A DNA stretch of 64,000 nucleotides, taken from positions 147,675 through 211,674 of the forward strand of contig NZ_MSRC01000001.1 of assembly GCF_010093085.1 (NCBI RefSeq). Reading direction: 5' to 3'. Source of the DNA: Bacillus sp. SKDU12. GTDB lineage: Bacteria > Bacillota > Bacilli > Bacillales > Bacillaceae. The translations under genes and the position numbers were made by a program. How positions within the stretch are numbered: the stretch's first letter is position 1; each line of letters begins with the position of its first letter. Positions 8,688 to 18,484 of this stretch are shown in pieces. The notes under the pieces are model-generated. The model had not been told where the DNA came from. It did not search any database and worked only from the letters and a program-made list of their open reading frames with translations.

Positions 8688-10223
8688 TTGAAAAATATAT
8701 CTAGTGTATTTTGGATTGTGATTGTAATCACAGCTGCCGCTGTATTGTGGGGCGTTGTATCTCCTGACAGCCTGCAAAACGTATCCCAATCCGCACAAGC
8801 ATTTATCACCAATTCGTTTGGCTGGTACTATCTTTTGGTTGTTTCATTATTTGTCGGGTTCTGTCTCTTCTTGATTTTCAGCCCGATCGGAAAAATTAAA
8901 CTCGGAAAGCCCGATGAAAAACCGGAATTCGGGTTATTATCATGGTTTGCCATGCTGTTCAGCGCAGGCATGGGAATTGGCTTAGTATTCTACGGTGCGG
9001 CTGAACCGATCAGCCATTACGCAATTAGCTCTCCATCAGGTGAAACAGAAACCCCCCAAGCCTTTAGAGATGCGCTCCGCTATACGTTTTTCCACTGGGG
9101 TCTGCACGCTTGGGCAATTTATGCCGTTGTAGCATTATGTATCGCTTATTTCCAATTTCGAAAAGGCGCTCCAGGATTGATCAGCAGCACGCTATCACCG
9201 ATTCTCGGTGATAAAGTAAACGGCCCGATCGGCAAATTGATTGACTGTATTGCCGTTTTTGCCACAGTTGTCGGCGTAGCGACAAGTCTTGGTATCGGAG
9301 CGACTCAAATCAATGGCGGATTAAATTACTTATTTGGGATACCAAATAACTTTCTCGTTCAATTGATTTTAATAACTGTTGTTACGATCATTTTCTTGGT
9401 TTCTTCGTGGAGCGGACTCGGTAAAGGCATGAAGTATTTGAGCAACACCAATATGATAATAGCCGGACTGTTAATGCTGTTTGTTCTGTTCGTCGGGCCT
9501 ACAATACTGATTATGAACTCATTTACAGACTCAATCGGACAGTATATCCAAAATATCGTGCAAATGAGCTTCAGACTGGTCCCATACGATCCTGGAAAAC
9601 GTGAATGGATTAACAGCTGGACGATTTTCTATTGGGCATGGTGGATTTCCTGGTCTCCATTTGTCGGCATCTTCATTGCCCGGGTATCCAGGGGACGGAC
9701 GATCCGAGAATTTTTGATCGGTGTTCTGGTAACACCATGTATTCTCGCGTTCCTATGGTTCTCTATCTTTGGCGTATCGGCTATGGATCTTCAGCAAAGT
9801 GGCACATTCAATGTAGCGAATCTGTCAACTGAAACAATGCTGTTCGGAACACTTGACCACTATCCGCTGACGATGTTGACATCTATTTTGTCATTGATCT
9901 TGATTGCTGTATTCTTTATTACGTCTGCTGACTCTGCAACATTTGTACTCGGCATGCAGACGACATACGGCTCTTTGAACCCAGCCAATTCAGTAAAATT
10001 CAGCTGGGGTATCATTCAATCTGCAATGGCTGCTGTTCTCTTGTATTCCGGCGGACTTGCCGCCTTGCAAAACACAGCGATTCTGGCAGCACTGCCGTTT
10101 TCTATCGTTATTCTGCTGATGATTGCCGCTCTCTATAAATCGCTCTCAAAAGAACGAAGAGAGATCAAAAAAGCGGAAAAAATCGATAAACCAAGAAGTC
10201 CAAGAGTGAAAAAAGCATACTAA
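8688..10223 (+). CDS. opuD: Glycine betaine transporter OpuD
   Basis: 511-residue BCCT-family secondary carrier with 12 membrane segments. It contains the betaine-site segments [17 protein letters not shown] and [21 protein letters not shown]. Import is sodium-coupled and gives osmoprotection. The start is TTG at 8688, preceded by GAGGGTGAGAA, as expected for opuD. The C-terminal tail is charged ([11 protein letters not shown]), as in osmosensing BCCT carriers. It is monocistronic, ending at a strong bidirectional terminator. Confidence 0.94.
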   Translation: MKNISSVFWIVIVITAAAVLWGVVSPDSLQNVSQSAQAFITNSFGWYYLLVVSLFVGFCLFLIFSPIGKIKLGKPDEKPEFGLLSWFAMLFSAGMGIGLVFYGAAEPISHYAISSPSGETETPQAFRDALRYTFFHWGLHAWAIYAVVALCIAYFQFRKGAPGLISSTLSPILGDKVNGPIGKLIDCIAVFATVVGVATSLGIGATQINGGLNYLFGIPNNFLVQLILITVVTIIFLVSSWSGLGKGMKYLSNTNMIIAGLLMLFVLFVGPTILIMNSFTDSIGQYIQNIVQMSFRLVPYDPGKREWINSWTIFYWAWWISWSPFVGIFIARVSRGRTIREFLIGVLVTPCILAFLWFSIFGVSAMDLQQSGTFNVANLSTETMLFGTLDHYPLTMLTSILSLILIAVFFITSADSATFVLGMQTTYGSLNPANSVKFSWGIIQSAMAAVLLYSGGLAALQNTAILAALPFSIVILLMIAALYKSLSKERREIKKAEKIDKPRSPRVKKAY

Positions 10224-10226
10224 CAA

Positions 10227-10265
10227 TAAAAAGAGCTTTCCGCCCTGGCGGAAAGCTCTTTTTAT
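10227..10265. terminator. Bidirectional terminator between opuD and cse60
   Basis: AAAAAGAGCTTTCCGCC-CT-GGCGGAAAGCTCTTTTT: a perfect stem with T-runs on both strands, overlapping the cse60 stop codon. Confidence 0.94.
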
Positions 10266-10444
10266 TTGCGATATAATATAAGGGCGGAAAAACAGTAAAG
10301 CTGCTCACCGTCTGGGTCGCACGCCGCCGACACCGTATATTTGATATCAATTAGCTGCTCCTCCGATATCCCTTTTAAAAATGAATTGATTTCCGTTTGT
10401 AAGTCTTTTTCATGCTCTTCATCAAAAACTGCTACCTTCATCAT
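10262..10444 (-). CDS. cse60: Small sporulation protein Cse60 (YteV)
   Basis: Exactly 60 residues, beginning MMKVAVFDEEHEKDLQTEIN. A small acidic protein with no membrane segment. It matches Cse60, a sigma-E-dependent forespore-era protein of unknown function that sits beside opuD in 168. AAAGGAGAG lies 10 nt before the first of two ATGs. Upstream on the minus strand, AATATG and TCATAAC spaced about 15-17 nt are a loose fit to a sigma-E promoter (not listed separately). In 168 a long run of pectin-related genes follows; here bioB is next. Confidence 0.87.
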   Translation of the reverse strand: MMKVAVFDEEHEKDLQTEINSFLKGISEEQLIDIKYTVSAACDPDGEQLYCFSALILYRK

Positions 10445-10597
10445 CTTATCCGCTCTCCTTTCTCTATCAATCTATTCCTGTTGGAACAGCGTTATGATAG
10501 AGAAATGATCATCATCTCATATTTGAATAAATCCCCCTTTATAGGGTGAACGGCGCGTGAAGTGTTGAACATGCACTCTCCTTTCTGTTCAAAATAA

Positions 10598-10631
10598 AAG
10601 CAATCGGCATCACGGCGATTGCTTGTTGACT
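10598..10631 (-). terminator. bioB terminator
   Basis: AAGCAATCG - loop - CGATTGCTT followed on the minus strand by TTATTTT (10591-10624 region). It ends the truncated bio transcript immediately after bioB. Confidence 0.8.
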
Positions 10632-10642
10632 CTCTCGGCTTC

Positions 10643-11641
10643 TCAATTAAAGCTGGCCTTCATTTCTTCGACTGATTCGACCTCAAAGCCTAAATCATTC
10701 AGCATTTTATGGTCCTCCGTCTCCTCTTGTCCGGCAGTTGTTAAGTAATCACCGACAAAAATAGAGTTAGCGGCGTAAAGCCCTAATGGCTGCAATGAGC
10801 GGAGATTGACCTCTCTTCCTCCGGAAATGCGAATTTCTTTCGACGGGTTGATAAAACGAAACAGCGCCAGCACTTTTAAACAATATAATGGGTTTAATGC
10901 GTTAATGCCTTCTAAAGGTGTGCCGTCAATCGCGTGCAAAAAATTCACCGGAATGGAATCCGCGTCAAGCGCCTTTAAGCTTTTGGCAATATCAATCACG
11001 TCCTGTTTCGTCTCCTTCATCCCAATAATGGCGCCTGAACACGGAGACAGTCCCGATTCTTTGGCGATTTCAACCGTATTGACTCTGTCATCGTATGTAT
11101 GTGAGGTCGTGATGTTTGGGTGGTTTCTCTCTGATGTGTTCACATTATGATTATAGCGATCTACTCCGGCTTCCTTGAGCCGCTTCGCCTGCTCTGGCTT
11201 TAATAGTCCAAGACACGCACAAACCTTTAGTCCATATGTCTGTTTAATATCCTGCACCGCGTCTGCGACCTGATCCACTTCTTTATTAGAGGGGCCTCTG
11301 CCGCTTGCCACGATGCAATACGTGCCGATATTCAGTTCGTGCGCGCGCTTTGCGCCTTCTAGAAGCGTTTCCTTATTCACCATCTGATAAGCCTGAATCG
11401 GCGCTTTTGAAATCACTGACTGTGAACAATAGCCGCAGTTTTCCGGACAGAGTCCAGATTTCGCATTCATAATCATATTGAGCTTTACTTTTTTACCGTA
11501 AAAGTGTTTTCTGATTTGAAAAGCTCCGTGCAGCAAAAGAAAAATATCTTCATCTGGACAGTTTAATATAGAAAGCGCTTCTCCGTTGGTCACTTCTGCT
11601 CCAGCAAGCACCCGGTCTGCGAGTTCCATCCATTGATTCAT
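10643..11641 (-). CDS. bioB: Biotin synthase BioB
   Basis: 332 residues from ATG 11641 (GGAGG 7 nt upstream; the frame is open to 11704 but without a ribosome site). Radical-SAM cluster motif CPENCGYCSQS; [2Fe-2S] ligand region and NHNVNTSERNH are intact. It inserts sulphur into dethiobiotin. In 168 bioB is the fifth gene of bioWAFDBI-ytbQ. Here bioA, bioF, bioD, bioI and ytbQ are absent and only a bioW scar remains, so bioB is now the first functional gene after the bio promoter. The coding sequence shows no damage. The cell could still use exogenous dethiobiotin if taken up, but could not make biotin from pimelate through this locus. Confidence 0.93.
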   Translation of the reverse strand: MNQWMELADRVLAGAEVTNGEALSILNCPDEDIFLLLHGAFQIRKHFYGKKVKLNMIMNAKSGLCPENCGYCSQSVISKAPIQAYQMVNKETLLEGAKRAHELNIGTYCIVASGRGPSNKEVDQVADAVQDIKQTYGLKVCACLGLLKPEQAKRLKEAGVDRYNHNVNTSERNHPNITTSHTYDDRVNTVEIAKESGLSPCSGAIIGMKETKQDVIDIAKSLKALDADSIPVNFLHAIDGTPLEGINALNPLYCLKVLALFRFINPSKEIRISGGREVNLRSLQPLGLYAANSIFVGDYLTTAGQEETEDHKMLNDLGFEVESVEEMKASFN

Positions 11642-11729
11642 TCTCATACCTCCACTTGATTCATAGTAATCATAATGTAGAACCGTTTTGCTTTCATCGA
11701 TCATACTTGCATGAGATGACCTATGTATA

Positions 11730-11829
11730 GAGTGTGCGCTTCATCTCATGGCAGGGAATCAGCCGTTCTCCGCCGGACATATGCTTTCCGCCATCATCAT
11801 CTGACACTGTAAAATGTTTCTTCTTGTAT
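11730..11829 (-). pseudogene. bioW: bioW remnant (pimeloyl-CoA synthase 5' end)
   Basis: On the minus strand, codons after 11826 read QEETFYSVR, then a deletion and frame change, then DDGGKHMSGGERLIPCHEMKRTL. Both pieces match the first ~40 residues of BioW as I recall it from 168. The start codon is ATA (11827-11829) in place of ATG, and homology stops near 11730. This is the 5' tip of bioW joined by deletion to the region just before bioB. It is not translatable as BioW. Confidence 0.78.
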
Positions 11830-11852
11830 ATCGAAAATCACTTCCTGTCATT

Positions 11853-11916
11853 TTGTTAACTATTTAAAAAAAAGGTTAACAATTAAAATACTATTATTCA
11901 CACATGATTCTGTCAA
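11853..11916 (-). promoter_or_regulatory. bio promoter with BirA operator
   Basis: Minus-strand -35 TTGACA (11911-11916), 17-nt spacer, -10 TAGTAT (11888-11893). Directly downstream lies the inverted repeat TTGTTAAC-N14-GTTAACAA (11853-11860 and 11875-11882), the form of the Bacillus BirA operator. Both halves are perfect. It now drives bioB across the bioW scar. Confidence 0.85.
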
Positions 11917-11969
11917 TATAAGATGTCTTCTTTATGTCCATATTGCTGAGGGCATTCTCATTTATTATC

Positions 11970-12180
11970 AGCTCCAAAGTCGTACAACAGTATTGGAGGG
12001 TTAAGCAGTTTGATATTGTCATGCTCACCGCAGGCGGCTTCGGCACTGCGGCCGTTTATATATGCGTTGTATTTCAAACAGCAGGATGCAGGATATGCCG
12101 CAACACAAGGCCTCTCTATGGCATTTATCATTTTGATCATCAGCCTTTGCACGCTTGCGTACGTTAAAGAAATGGGCTGA
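11970..12180 (+). pseudogene. melD: Sugar ABC permease remnant (melD/amyD 3' end)
   Basis: The plus strand holds pieces of a MalF-type permease C-terminus in changing frames: IGGL, then VKQFDIVMLTAGGFGT (the conserved FDxVxxxTxGG segment), then after a further frame change ALRPFIYALYFKQQDAG and a last hydrophobic helix ending KEMG-stop at 12178-12180. At least two frameshifts. In 168 the melD-melC permease genes precede melA, which supports the assignment. Confidence 0.68.
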
Positions 12181-12320
12181 AAGCCGGCCGCAAAAAACGC
12201 ATTTAGTTGCGGCAGCTGCACTCAGGCAATCCTTGTTGATGGTCACGCTGTTTTTGACGCTGCAAAAATACTTTATTGTCAGCTTTTTATCCAGAGCGGT
12301 AAAGAGATCATATGAAAGGA
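12181..12320 (+). pseudogene. melC: Sugar ABC permease remnant (melC/amyC)
   Basis: Between the melD scar and melA, one frame reads VAAAALRQSLLMVTLFLTLQ then KYFIVSFLSRAVKRS. The latter has the form of the conserved C-terminus of MalG-type permeases (xxQKYFVxGLxxGAVK). The first part may be the protein's N-terminus, so nearly the whole gene has been deleted internally and its stop codon is lost. Assigned from position and the C-terminal motif. Confidence 0.62.
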
Positions 12321-12329
12321 AGAAGCCAT

Positions 12330-13628
12330 ATGAAAAAGATTACATTTATCGGTGCAGGGAGCACGGTTTTCGCTAAAAATGTTTTGGGAGACTGTTTGTT
12401 AACAGAAGCTCTTAATGGCTTTGAGTTCGCTCTTTTCGACATTAATCCAAAACGCCTGCAGGAATCCCAGCTCATGCTCGAAAATCTGAGAGACCGCTAT
12501 AATCCAAGTGTGGCGATTAATAGCTACGATGACAGAAAACTCGCCTTGCAGAATGCAAGCTATGTCATCAATGCAATTCAGGTTGGGGGGTATAAACCGA
12601 GCACAGTCATAGACTTTGAAATTCCGAAACGGTACGGGCTTCGTCAGACAATTGCCGACACAGTCGGCATCGGCGGGATCTTCAGATCACTTAGGACCAT
12701 CCCGGTTTTATTTGATATCGCAAAAGATATGGAGAAAATGTGCCCGAATGCGTGGTTTTTAAACTATACCAATCCTATGGCTTCTCTTACAGGCGCTATG
12801 CTTCGCTATACAAATATCAAAACAATCGGGCTCTGCCACAGTGTTCAAGTATGCACAAAAAATTTATTTAAAGCTCTCGGAATGGAGCATAGCGGGATTG
12901 AGGAGCGCATCGCGGGCATCAATCATATGGCTTGGCTGTTGGAAGTCAAAAAAGACGGCGCAGATTTATATCCGGAAATCAAAAGGAGAGCAAAAGAAAA
13001 ACAAAACACAAAGCATCATGATATGGTGCGGTTCGAATTGATGGATAAGTTCGGCTATTATGTCACGGAATCATCCGAACACAACGCAGAATATCATCCA
13101 TACTTTATTAAACGAAATTATCCCGAGCTAATCAGCGAGCTGCAAATCCCGCTCGATGAATATCCGAGAAGATGCGTCAAACAGATTCAAAATTGGGAGA
13201 AAATGCGGGATGATATCGTTAACAATAAAAACCTTGCACATAAACGCTCAAAGGAATACGGCTCAAGAATAATCGAAGCGATGGAAACGAACGAACCGTT
13301 CACCTTCGGAGGTAATGTCCTGAATACAGGGCTGATTACCAATCTCCCTTCAAAAGCAGTTGTGGAAGTAACATGCGTCGCCGCCAGAAAAAAAATCACC
13401 CCGTGCTTCGCCGGAGTACTGCCTGAGCAGCTTGCAGCCTTAAACCGGACAAATATTAATACACAGCTAATGACAATCGAAGCGGCTGTCACTCGAAAAA
13501 AAGAAGCGGTTTATCAAGCCGCAATGCTTGATCCGCATACAAGCGCGGAGCTTTCCTTGAATGACATCATCTCTATGTGTGACGATTTATTTGCAGCGCA
13601 CGGCAATTGGCTTCCGGAATATAAATAA
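12330..13628 (+). CDS. melA: Alpha-galactosidase MelA (GH4)
   Basis: 432 residues, glycoside hydrolase family 4. NAD-binding GAGSTVFAKN near residue 7; the metal and catalytic region NYTNPMASLTGAM followed by GLCHSVQ; INHMAWLL. GH4 enzymes need NAD and Mn2+ and cleave by an oxidation-elimination route. Start ATG 12330 follows AAAGGAAG; ATG 12312 lies on that site. It hydrolyses melibiose/raffinose-type alpha-galactosides taken up by the MsmE-MelDC importer in 168. The importer is destroyed here, so the enzyme depends on another uptake route. Confidence 0.92.
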   Translation: MKKITFIGAGSTVFAKNVLGDCLLTEALNGFEFALFDINPKRLQESQLMLENLRDRYNPSVAINSYDDRKLALQNASYVINAIQVGGYKPSTVIDFEIPKRYGLRQTIADTVGIGGIFRSLRTIPVLFDIAKDMEKMCPNAWFLNYTNPMASLTGAMLRYTNIKTIGLCHSVQVCTKNLFKALGMEHSGIEERIAGINHMAWLLEVKKDGADLYPEIKRRAKEKQNTKHHDMVRFELMDKFGYYVTESSEHNAEYHPYFIKRNYPELISELQIPLDEYPRRCVKQIQNWEKMRDDIVNNKNLAHKRSKEYGSRIIEAMETNEPFTFGGNVLNTGLITNLPSKAVVEVTCVAARKKITPCFAGVLPEQLAALNRTNINTQLMTIEAAVTRKKEAVYQAAMLDPHTSAELSLNDIISMCDDLFAAHGNWLPEYK

Positions 13629-13661
13629 AAAACTAGGGAAAATCCTTCCCTAGTTTTTTGG
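13627..13661. terminator. Bidirectional terminator between melA and ytwF
   Basis: AAAAAACTAGGGAA-AATCC-TTCCCTAGTTTTTT. The ytwF stop codon lies inside the stem. Confidence 0.93.
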
Positions 13662-13961
13662 CTTTGTTTCGCCTTCCCAAGCCATCATGCCGCCTTCAAC
13701 ATTTATTGTTTTAAAGCCCTGTTCATCCAAGTATCTGCAGACATTCATACTGCGCATTCCTGAGCGGCAGATAAACACGTACTCTTTGTCTTTATCAAGG
13801 GTATCCATTTTTTCAGGAATATCGCCCATGCGAATATGAACAGCTTGCGGGATCATGCCTTCCGCCACCTCTTCATCTTCTCTGACATCAATCAAATATA
13901 ATTCTTCGTCCGCCTCTATTTTTTCTTTCAAAGCGGCTGTGCTGATTTCTTTTATTTCCAA
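13650..13961 (-). CDS. ytwF: Rhodanese-domain protein YtwF
   Basis: 103 residues, one rhodanese domain. Active-site loop CRSGMRS (Cys about residue 68), LIDVREDEE and GGMMAWEGE are intact, so sulphurtransferase chemistry is possible. Start TTG 13961 preceded by GGGAG at 7 nt; an ATG five codons upstream lacks a ribosome site. Physiological acceptor unknown. Transcribed toward melA, downstream of leuS but separated from it by a terminator. Confidence 0.86.
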   Translation of the reverse strand: MEIKEISTAALKEKIEADEELYLIDVREDEEVAEGMIPQAVHIRMGDIPEKMDTLDKDKEYVFICRSGMRSMNVCRYLDEQGFKTINVEGGMMAWEGETKPKN

Positions 13962-14037
13962 AGAGAACACTCCCATTCACAATAATCATGTTTTAGTATA
14001 TCAAAGTCAGCCGGGCGATTGCTATTTCGAGCCTGAT

Positions 14038-14073
14038 GAAAAAAATCCCCTTTTGGCAAAGGGGATTTTTTTC
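14038..14073. terminator. leuS terminator
   Basis: GAAAAAAATCCCCTTT-GCCA-AAAGGGGATTTTTTTC on the minus strand, perfect stem with T7. Confidence 0.93.
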
Positions 14074-14077
14074 AAAC

Positions 14078-16492
14078 TTAGTTTGCCACAATATTGACGA
14101 GTTTGCCAGGAACCGCGATGATTTTTCGAATCGTTTTGCCTTCAAGCTGCTCTTTGACCTTTTCATCTGCTTGAGCAAGCTGTTCCAGCTGTTCTTTCGT
14201 CGCATCGGCAGGAACCTGTAATTTCGCTTTTACTTTTCCGTTCAGCTGAACAACGATTTCAACCTCATCATCGACAAGCTTCGTTTCATCATATACAGGC
14301 CAAGCTTCATATGCAATCGTGCCAGAATGGCCAAGCTTCTCCCAAAGCTCTTCCGCTAAGTGAGGCGCGACCGGAGAAAGAAGCTTCACGAAGCCTTCCA
14401 TATATTCTTTCGGCAGTTCTGTTGCTTTATACGCTTCATTAATAAAGACCATCAGCTGGGAAATACCCGTATTGAAACGAAGGCCTTCATAATGGTCTGT
14501 GACTTTCATGACAGTTTCATGATATACGCGCTCCAATGTTTCACCAGCGCCTTCAACGATTTTGCCATTAAGCTCACCGCCTTCTTCAACAAACAGGCGC
14601 CATACACGGTCAAGGAAGCGGCGCGCGCCGTCTAATCCTGATTCAGACCAGGCGATTGAAGCATCAAGCGGCCCCATGAACATTTCGTACAACCTCAGCG
14701 TATCAGCACCGTGAGAAGCAACGATTTCGTCAGGGTTGACTACATTCCCTTTCGACTTACTCATTTTTTCGTTGTTTTCGCCGAGAATCATTCCTTGGTT
14801 GTACAGCTTTTGGAACGGTTCTTTCGTCGGCACCACACCGATATCATATAGGAACTTATGCCAGAAGCGGGCATACAGAAGGTGAAGCACGGCATGTTCT
14901 GCGCCCCCGATATACATATCAACCGGAAGCCATTTTTCCAATTTTTCTGGTGATGCCAGCTGATCCGGATTGTGCGGATCAATATAGCGCAAGAAATACC
15001 AGCAGCTTCCCGCCCATTGCGGCATTGTATTCGTTTCTCTTCTTCCTTTTTTACCTGTCTCAGGATCTGTGACTTCCACCCAATCTTTTATGTTCGCAAG
15101 CGGTGATTCACCTGTTCCGCTCGGTTTGATTTCATCCGTTTTCGGCAAAATCAGCGGCAGCTCCTCTTCCGGTACAGCCGTTGATGTCCCATCTTCCCAA
15201 TGGATGATTGGAATCGGCTCGCCCCAATAACGCTGGCGGCTGAAGAGCCAGTCACGCAGACGGTATGTCACTTTCTTCTCGCCGTTTTTCGTTTCTTCCA
15301 GCCAAGCGATCACTTTCTCAATCGCTTCCTGCTTGTTAAGACCGTTCAGAAAATCAGAGTTCACATGCTCGCCGTCACCAGTGTAAGCTGCTTCCTCAAC
15401 GTTTCCGCCTTTCACGACTTCCTTCACCGAAAGGCCGAATGTTTTCGCGAATTCAAAGTCACGCTCATCGTGGCCTGGAACAGCCATGACCGCGCCTGTT
15501 CCGTATGATGCAAGCACGTAATCGGCAATCCAGATTGGCAATTTTTCTCCGTTTACAGGATTGACCGCATAAGCACCTGTGAAAACGCCTGTCTTTGTTT
15601 TCGCAAGATCTGTACGCTCAAGGTCACTTTTTGATTGAATGTCTTTGATATATGCTTCAACAGCTTCTTTTTGCTCAGCTGTTGTGATGTGTTCCACCAA
15701 TGCATGTTCTGGAGCAAGTACTGTGTATGTAGCGCCAAAAAGCGTATCTGGTCTTGTCGTAAACACCGTAAAGGATTCAGCATGTCCATCTACAGCAAAA
15801 TGAACGTGCGCGCCTTCAGAACGGCCGATCCAGTTGCGCTGCATATCTTTAATGCTTTCCGGCCAGTCAAGCTCTTCCAAGTCTTCAAGCAGCCTGTCCG
15901 CATATGCTGTAATTTTCAGCATCCACTGCCTCATTGGGCGTCTCTCGACAGGATGGCCGCCGCGTTCGCTCTTGCCGTCAATGACTTCTTCGTTGGCGAG
16001 AACTGTTCCGAGCGCAGGGCACCAGTTTACAGGCACTTCGTCAACGTAAGCAAGACCTTTTTCGTAAAGTTTTAAGAAAATCCATTGCGTCCATTTATAG
16101 TATTCCGGATCAGTCGTATTAATTTCACGATCCCAGTCATATGAGAAGCCAAGCGCTTGAATTTGGCGGCGGAAATTATCGATATTCTGCTTCGTAAACA
16201 CAGCGGGATCGTTCCCTGTGTCAAGCGCATATTGCTCAGCCGGCAGGCCGAATGCATCCCACCCCATTGGATGAAGGACATCATAGCCTTGCATGCGTTT
16301 CACGCGAGACAGGATATCTGTGGCGGTATATCCTTCAGGATGACCGACGTGCAGCCCCGCTCCAGACGGATAAGGGAACATGTCCAGCGCATAAAATTTT
16401 GGTTTTTCATTATGATCAAGAGTGGCAAATGTTTTGTTTTCCAGCCAATATGTTTGCCATTTCTTTTCTATCTGTTTGTGCTGAAAACTCAA
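14078..16492 (-). CDS. leuS: Leucyl-tRNA synthetase
   Basis: 804 residues, class I synthetase. HIGH-type motif HVGH at 48-51, CP1 editing domain in the middle third (region with [12 protein letters not shown]), KMSKSKGNV near 570, anticodon and C-terminal domains. Charges tRNA-Leu. Start TTG 16492, with AAGGAGG about 9 nt upstream. Preceded by a complete T-box leader. Confidence 0.96.
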   Translation of the reverse strand: MSFQHKQIEKKWQTYWLENKTFATLDHNEKPKFYALDMFPYPSGAGLHVGHPEGYTATDILSRVKRMQGYDVLHPMGWDAFGLPAEQYALDTGNDPAVFTKQNIDNFRRQIQALGFSYDWDREINTTDPEYYKWTQWIFLKLYEKGLAYVDEVPVNWCPALGTVLANEEVIDGKSERGGHPVERRPMRQWMLKITAYADRLLEDLEELDWPESIKDMQRNWIGRSEGAHVHFAVDGHAESFTVFTTRPDTLFGATYTVLAPEHALVEHITTAEQKEAVEAYIKDIQSKSDLERTDLAKTKTGVFTGAYAVNPVNGEKLPIWIADYVLASYGTGAVMAVPGHDERDFEFAKTFGLSVKEVVKGGNVEEAAYTGDGEHVNSDFLNGLNKQEAIEKVIAWLEETKNGEKKVTYRLRDWLFSRQRYWGEPIPIIHWEDGTSTAVPEEELPLILPKTDEIKPSGTGESPLANIKDWVEVTDPETGKKGRRETNTMPQWAGSCWYFLRYIDPHNPDQLASPEKLEKWLPVDMYIGGAEHAVLHLLYARFWHKFLYDIGVVPTKEPFQKLYNQGMILGENNEKMSKSKGNVVNPDEIVASHGADTLRLYEMFMGPLDASIAWSESGLDGARRFLDRVWRLFVEEGGELNGKIVEGAGETLERVYHETVMKVTDHYEGLRFNTGISQLMVFINEAYKATELPKEYMEGFVKLLSPVAPHLAEELWEKLGHSGTIAYEAWPVYDETKLVDDEVEIVVQLNGKVKAKLQVPADATKEQLEQLAQADEKVKEQLEGKTIRKIIAVPGKLVNIVAN

Positions 16493-16576
16493 AGTAAAAA
16501 CCTCCTTCTGATTGAATACGGCGTGTATGGTTCAAGTATTGACGGAAAGGAGAGGATTATATTCAGAATATTCCCA

Positions 16577-16865
16577 AACCAAAAAAAACTCCCTCATCCC
16601 TATAAGGGACGAGAGACTTTCGTTTTCCCGCGGTACCACCCTCGTTAGCGCGGCATGCGCCACACTCACTTGATACTTTTAACGCAGTTATGCGTCAGCG
16701 GCTTTTTACCGCTGCAACTCTGAGGTGAGTTCAGAAACAAACTTGATTGACTTTCACCAGCCGTCAACTCTCTGTAACAATATCTGCTTCTTACTGCTCC
16801 TCTTCATTGTCTTATCGCAACCGTAATCTTACCTGTATTTTATAGAATTCTGTTCATAAGTGCAA
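16577..16865 (-). promoter_or_regulatory. leuS promoter and T-box riboswitch (Leu CUC)
   Basis: Promoter on the minus strand: TTGCAC (16860-16865), 17 nt, TAAAAT (16837-16842). Stem I contains the specifier context GAACTCACC with CTC at 16727-16729, a leucine codon. The T-box AGGGTGGTACCGCG is at 16629-16642. The terminator (16577-16618) is CTCTCGTCCCTTATAGGGATGAGGGAG followed by T8. Uncharged tRNA-Leu should favour the antiterminator. Confidence 0.93.
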
Positions 16866-16918
16866 GCAGGTTTGTATACAATGGGAATGTACCCTGAACG
16901 GGCGAAGAATGAGGACAA

Positions 16919-17257
16919 TTATTCGGGTGGAGTTTTGGTTTGACGTTTGGACTCGGCTGATTCGCCGCCGCTTTTCATTTCTCTCACAAAGTCAAAACTT
17001 CTGAGAACAGCTTCACCGCCGTAACCTGAAATAATGGATAAGATGACAAGTTGAATTCCTGAATCGGGGTCAGCGGATAATACAAGTAATATGGAAGCAG
17101 TCATTCCGATAAACCAATCTTCCAAAAAGCCAAGGTAGATAAACCGCTTCGTCATTCTGGGTTTCTCCAGCCTGCCTCTCTTTTTCACATGACCGAGAAT
17201 CCCCATGATTCCTCCAATTACACAAGCAATAAGTACCTGATGCAGCATCTTTATCAT
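16919..17257 (-). CDS. ytvB: Small membrane protein YtvB (DUF4257 type)
   Basis: 112 residues. An N-terminal hydrophobic helix (QVLIACVIGGIMGILG) is followed by a basic stretch (KKRGRLEKPRMTKR), two further hydrophobic segments and a charged tail. Conserved core FLEDWFIGMTAS. Function unknown. Start ATG 17257 sits just after AGGAAGG; ATG 17248 has better spacing and is possible. No clear terminator follows. Confidence 0.75.
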   Translation of the reverse strand: MIKMLHQVLIACVIGGIMGILGHVKKRGRLEKPRMTKRFIYLGFLEDWFIGMTASILLVLSADPDSGIQLVILSIISGYGGEAVLRSFDFVREMKSGGESAESKRQTKTPPE

Positions 17258-17392
17258 CACCTTCCTAAAGCCCTTATTTCGTAAAGCGACTTCAGGCCAT
17301 CCAGCCCCCTTACACGATTTCCGATGATTTTCGATATCTACATACTGGCAAATCTGAAAAAAGCTTGTTTCTTCCATTATATGTGAACACAT

Positions 17393-17666
17393 GATCGGTA
17401 AGCTTGATGCATTGGATTCATTTTTCAGCCGGTGACATTTACCTAGTTACTTATTAAGCTTATACAACATTCTTCCGTTCATATGTTCAATTTATGTTCT
17501 TAGCTTTAGTGTATACGAGGACAAGCCTTGATGACAAATGACAAATCACAAACCGCCCTTGCTTGAACAAGAACATACGTTATGCTAGGGTTACTGTAGA
17601 ATTCATTTAATAAAAGGGGAATACTAGGCTTTCACACAGTTAGCTGACTGCCTAAGGGGGATTTAC
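17393..17666. other. ytvB-ytvA intergenic region
   Basis: About 270 bp between divergent genes. It holds AT-rich promoter-like stretches and GTTAGCTGACTGCCTAAGGGGGA just before ytvA (AAGGGGG is its ribosome site). ytvA belongs to the sigma-B regulon in 168, but I found no clean GTTTAA/GGGTAT pair here. Confidence 0.4.
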
Positions 17667-18452
17667 ATGGCTAATTTTCAATCATTCGAAATACAAGGAC
17701 AGCTAGAAATCATCAAAAAAGCGCTTGATCACGCCCGAGTCGGTGTAGTCATTACAGACCCCGCACTCGAAGATAATCCGATCGTCTACGTTAATCATGG
17801 ATTTATTCAAATGACCGGCTACGAAGCTGAGGATATTGTAGGAAAAAACTGCCGCTTTTTACAGGGGAAACACACAGACCCCGCTAAAGTAGATACCATC
17901 AGAACAGCAATACAAAATAAAGAGCCGGTTACCGTTCAGATCCAAAACTATAAAAAAGATGGAACAATGTTCTGGAATGAATTGAATATTGATCCGCTTG
18001 AGACCGAAGGCAAGACCTATTTTGTAGGGATTCAAAAAGACATCACCCAGCAAAAAGAGTATGAAAAACTTCTCGAGGATTCCCTCACAGAAATTACCGC
18101 ACTTTCAACGCCAATTGTCCCAATTCGCAACGGCATTTCGGCTCTTCCGCTAGTCGGTAACCTGACAGAGGAACGATTTCATTCGATCGTTTGCACATTG
18201 ACGAATATCTTATCAACGTCCAAAGATGATTATTTGATCATTGATTTATCTGGATTGGCCCAAGTGACCGAACAAACTGCCGACCAGATTTTCAAGCTGA
18301 GCCATTTGCTGAAATTGACTGGCACTGAATTAATCATTACCGGCATTAAGCCCGAATTGGCCATGAAAATGAATAGATTAGATGCCAATTTTTCATCATT
18401 GAAAACATTTTTAAATGTAAAGGATGCCGTTAATGTGCTTCCGATTATGTAA
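17667..18452 (+). CDS. ytvA: Blue-light photoreceptor YtvA (LOV-STAS)
   Basis: 261 residues. An N-terminal LOV/PAS domain has the FMN-binding motif GKNCRFLQG with photoactive Cys62; a linker helix follows ([13 protein letters not shown]); a C-terminal STAS domain (about 150-258) contains the switch-like [10 protein letters not shown]. Light forms a Cys-FMN adduct and activates the general stress response through the stressosome. All key residues are present. Monocistronic. Confidence 0.95.
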   Translation: MANFQSFEIQGQLEIIKKALDHARVGVVITDPALEDNPIVYVNHGFIQMTGYEAEDIVGKNCRFLQGKHTDPAKVDTIRTAIQNKEPVTVQIQNYKKDGTMFWNELNIDPLETEGKTYFVGIQKDITQQKEYEKLLEDSLTEITALSTPIVPIRNGISALPLVGNLTEERFHSIVCTLTNILSTSKDDYLIIDLSGLAQVTEQTADQIFKLSHLLKLTGTELIITGIKPELAMKMNRLDANFSSLKTFLNVKDAVNVLPIM

Positions 18453-18484
18453 AAAGCTCCCGCCGTCAGGCGGGAGCTTTTATT
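18450..18484. terminator. Bidirectional terminator between ytvA and yttB
   Basis: AAAAAGCTCCCGCC-GTCA-GGCGGGAGCTTTTA. Confidence 0.93.

Noticed and set aside
17520..17660. Sigma-B promoter for ytvA
   Set aside because: Although ytvA is sigma-B dependent in 168, no GTTTAA/GGGTAT pair with 12-15 nt spacing is visible; GGGTTA and ATTTAA are misplaced.
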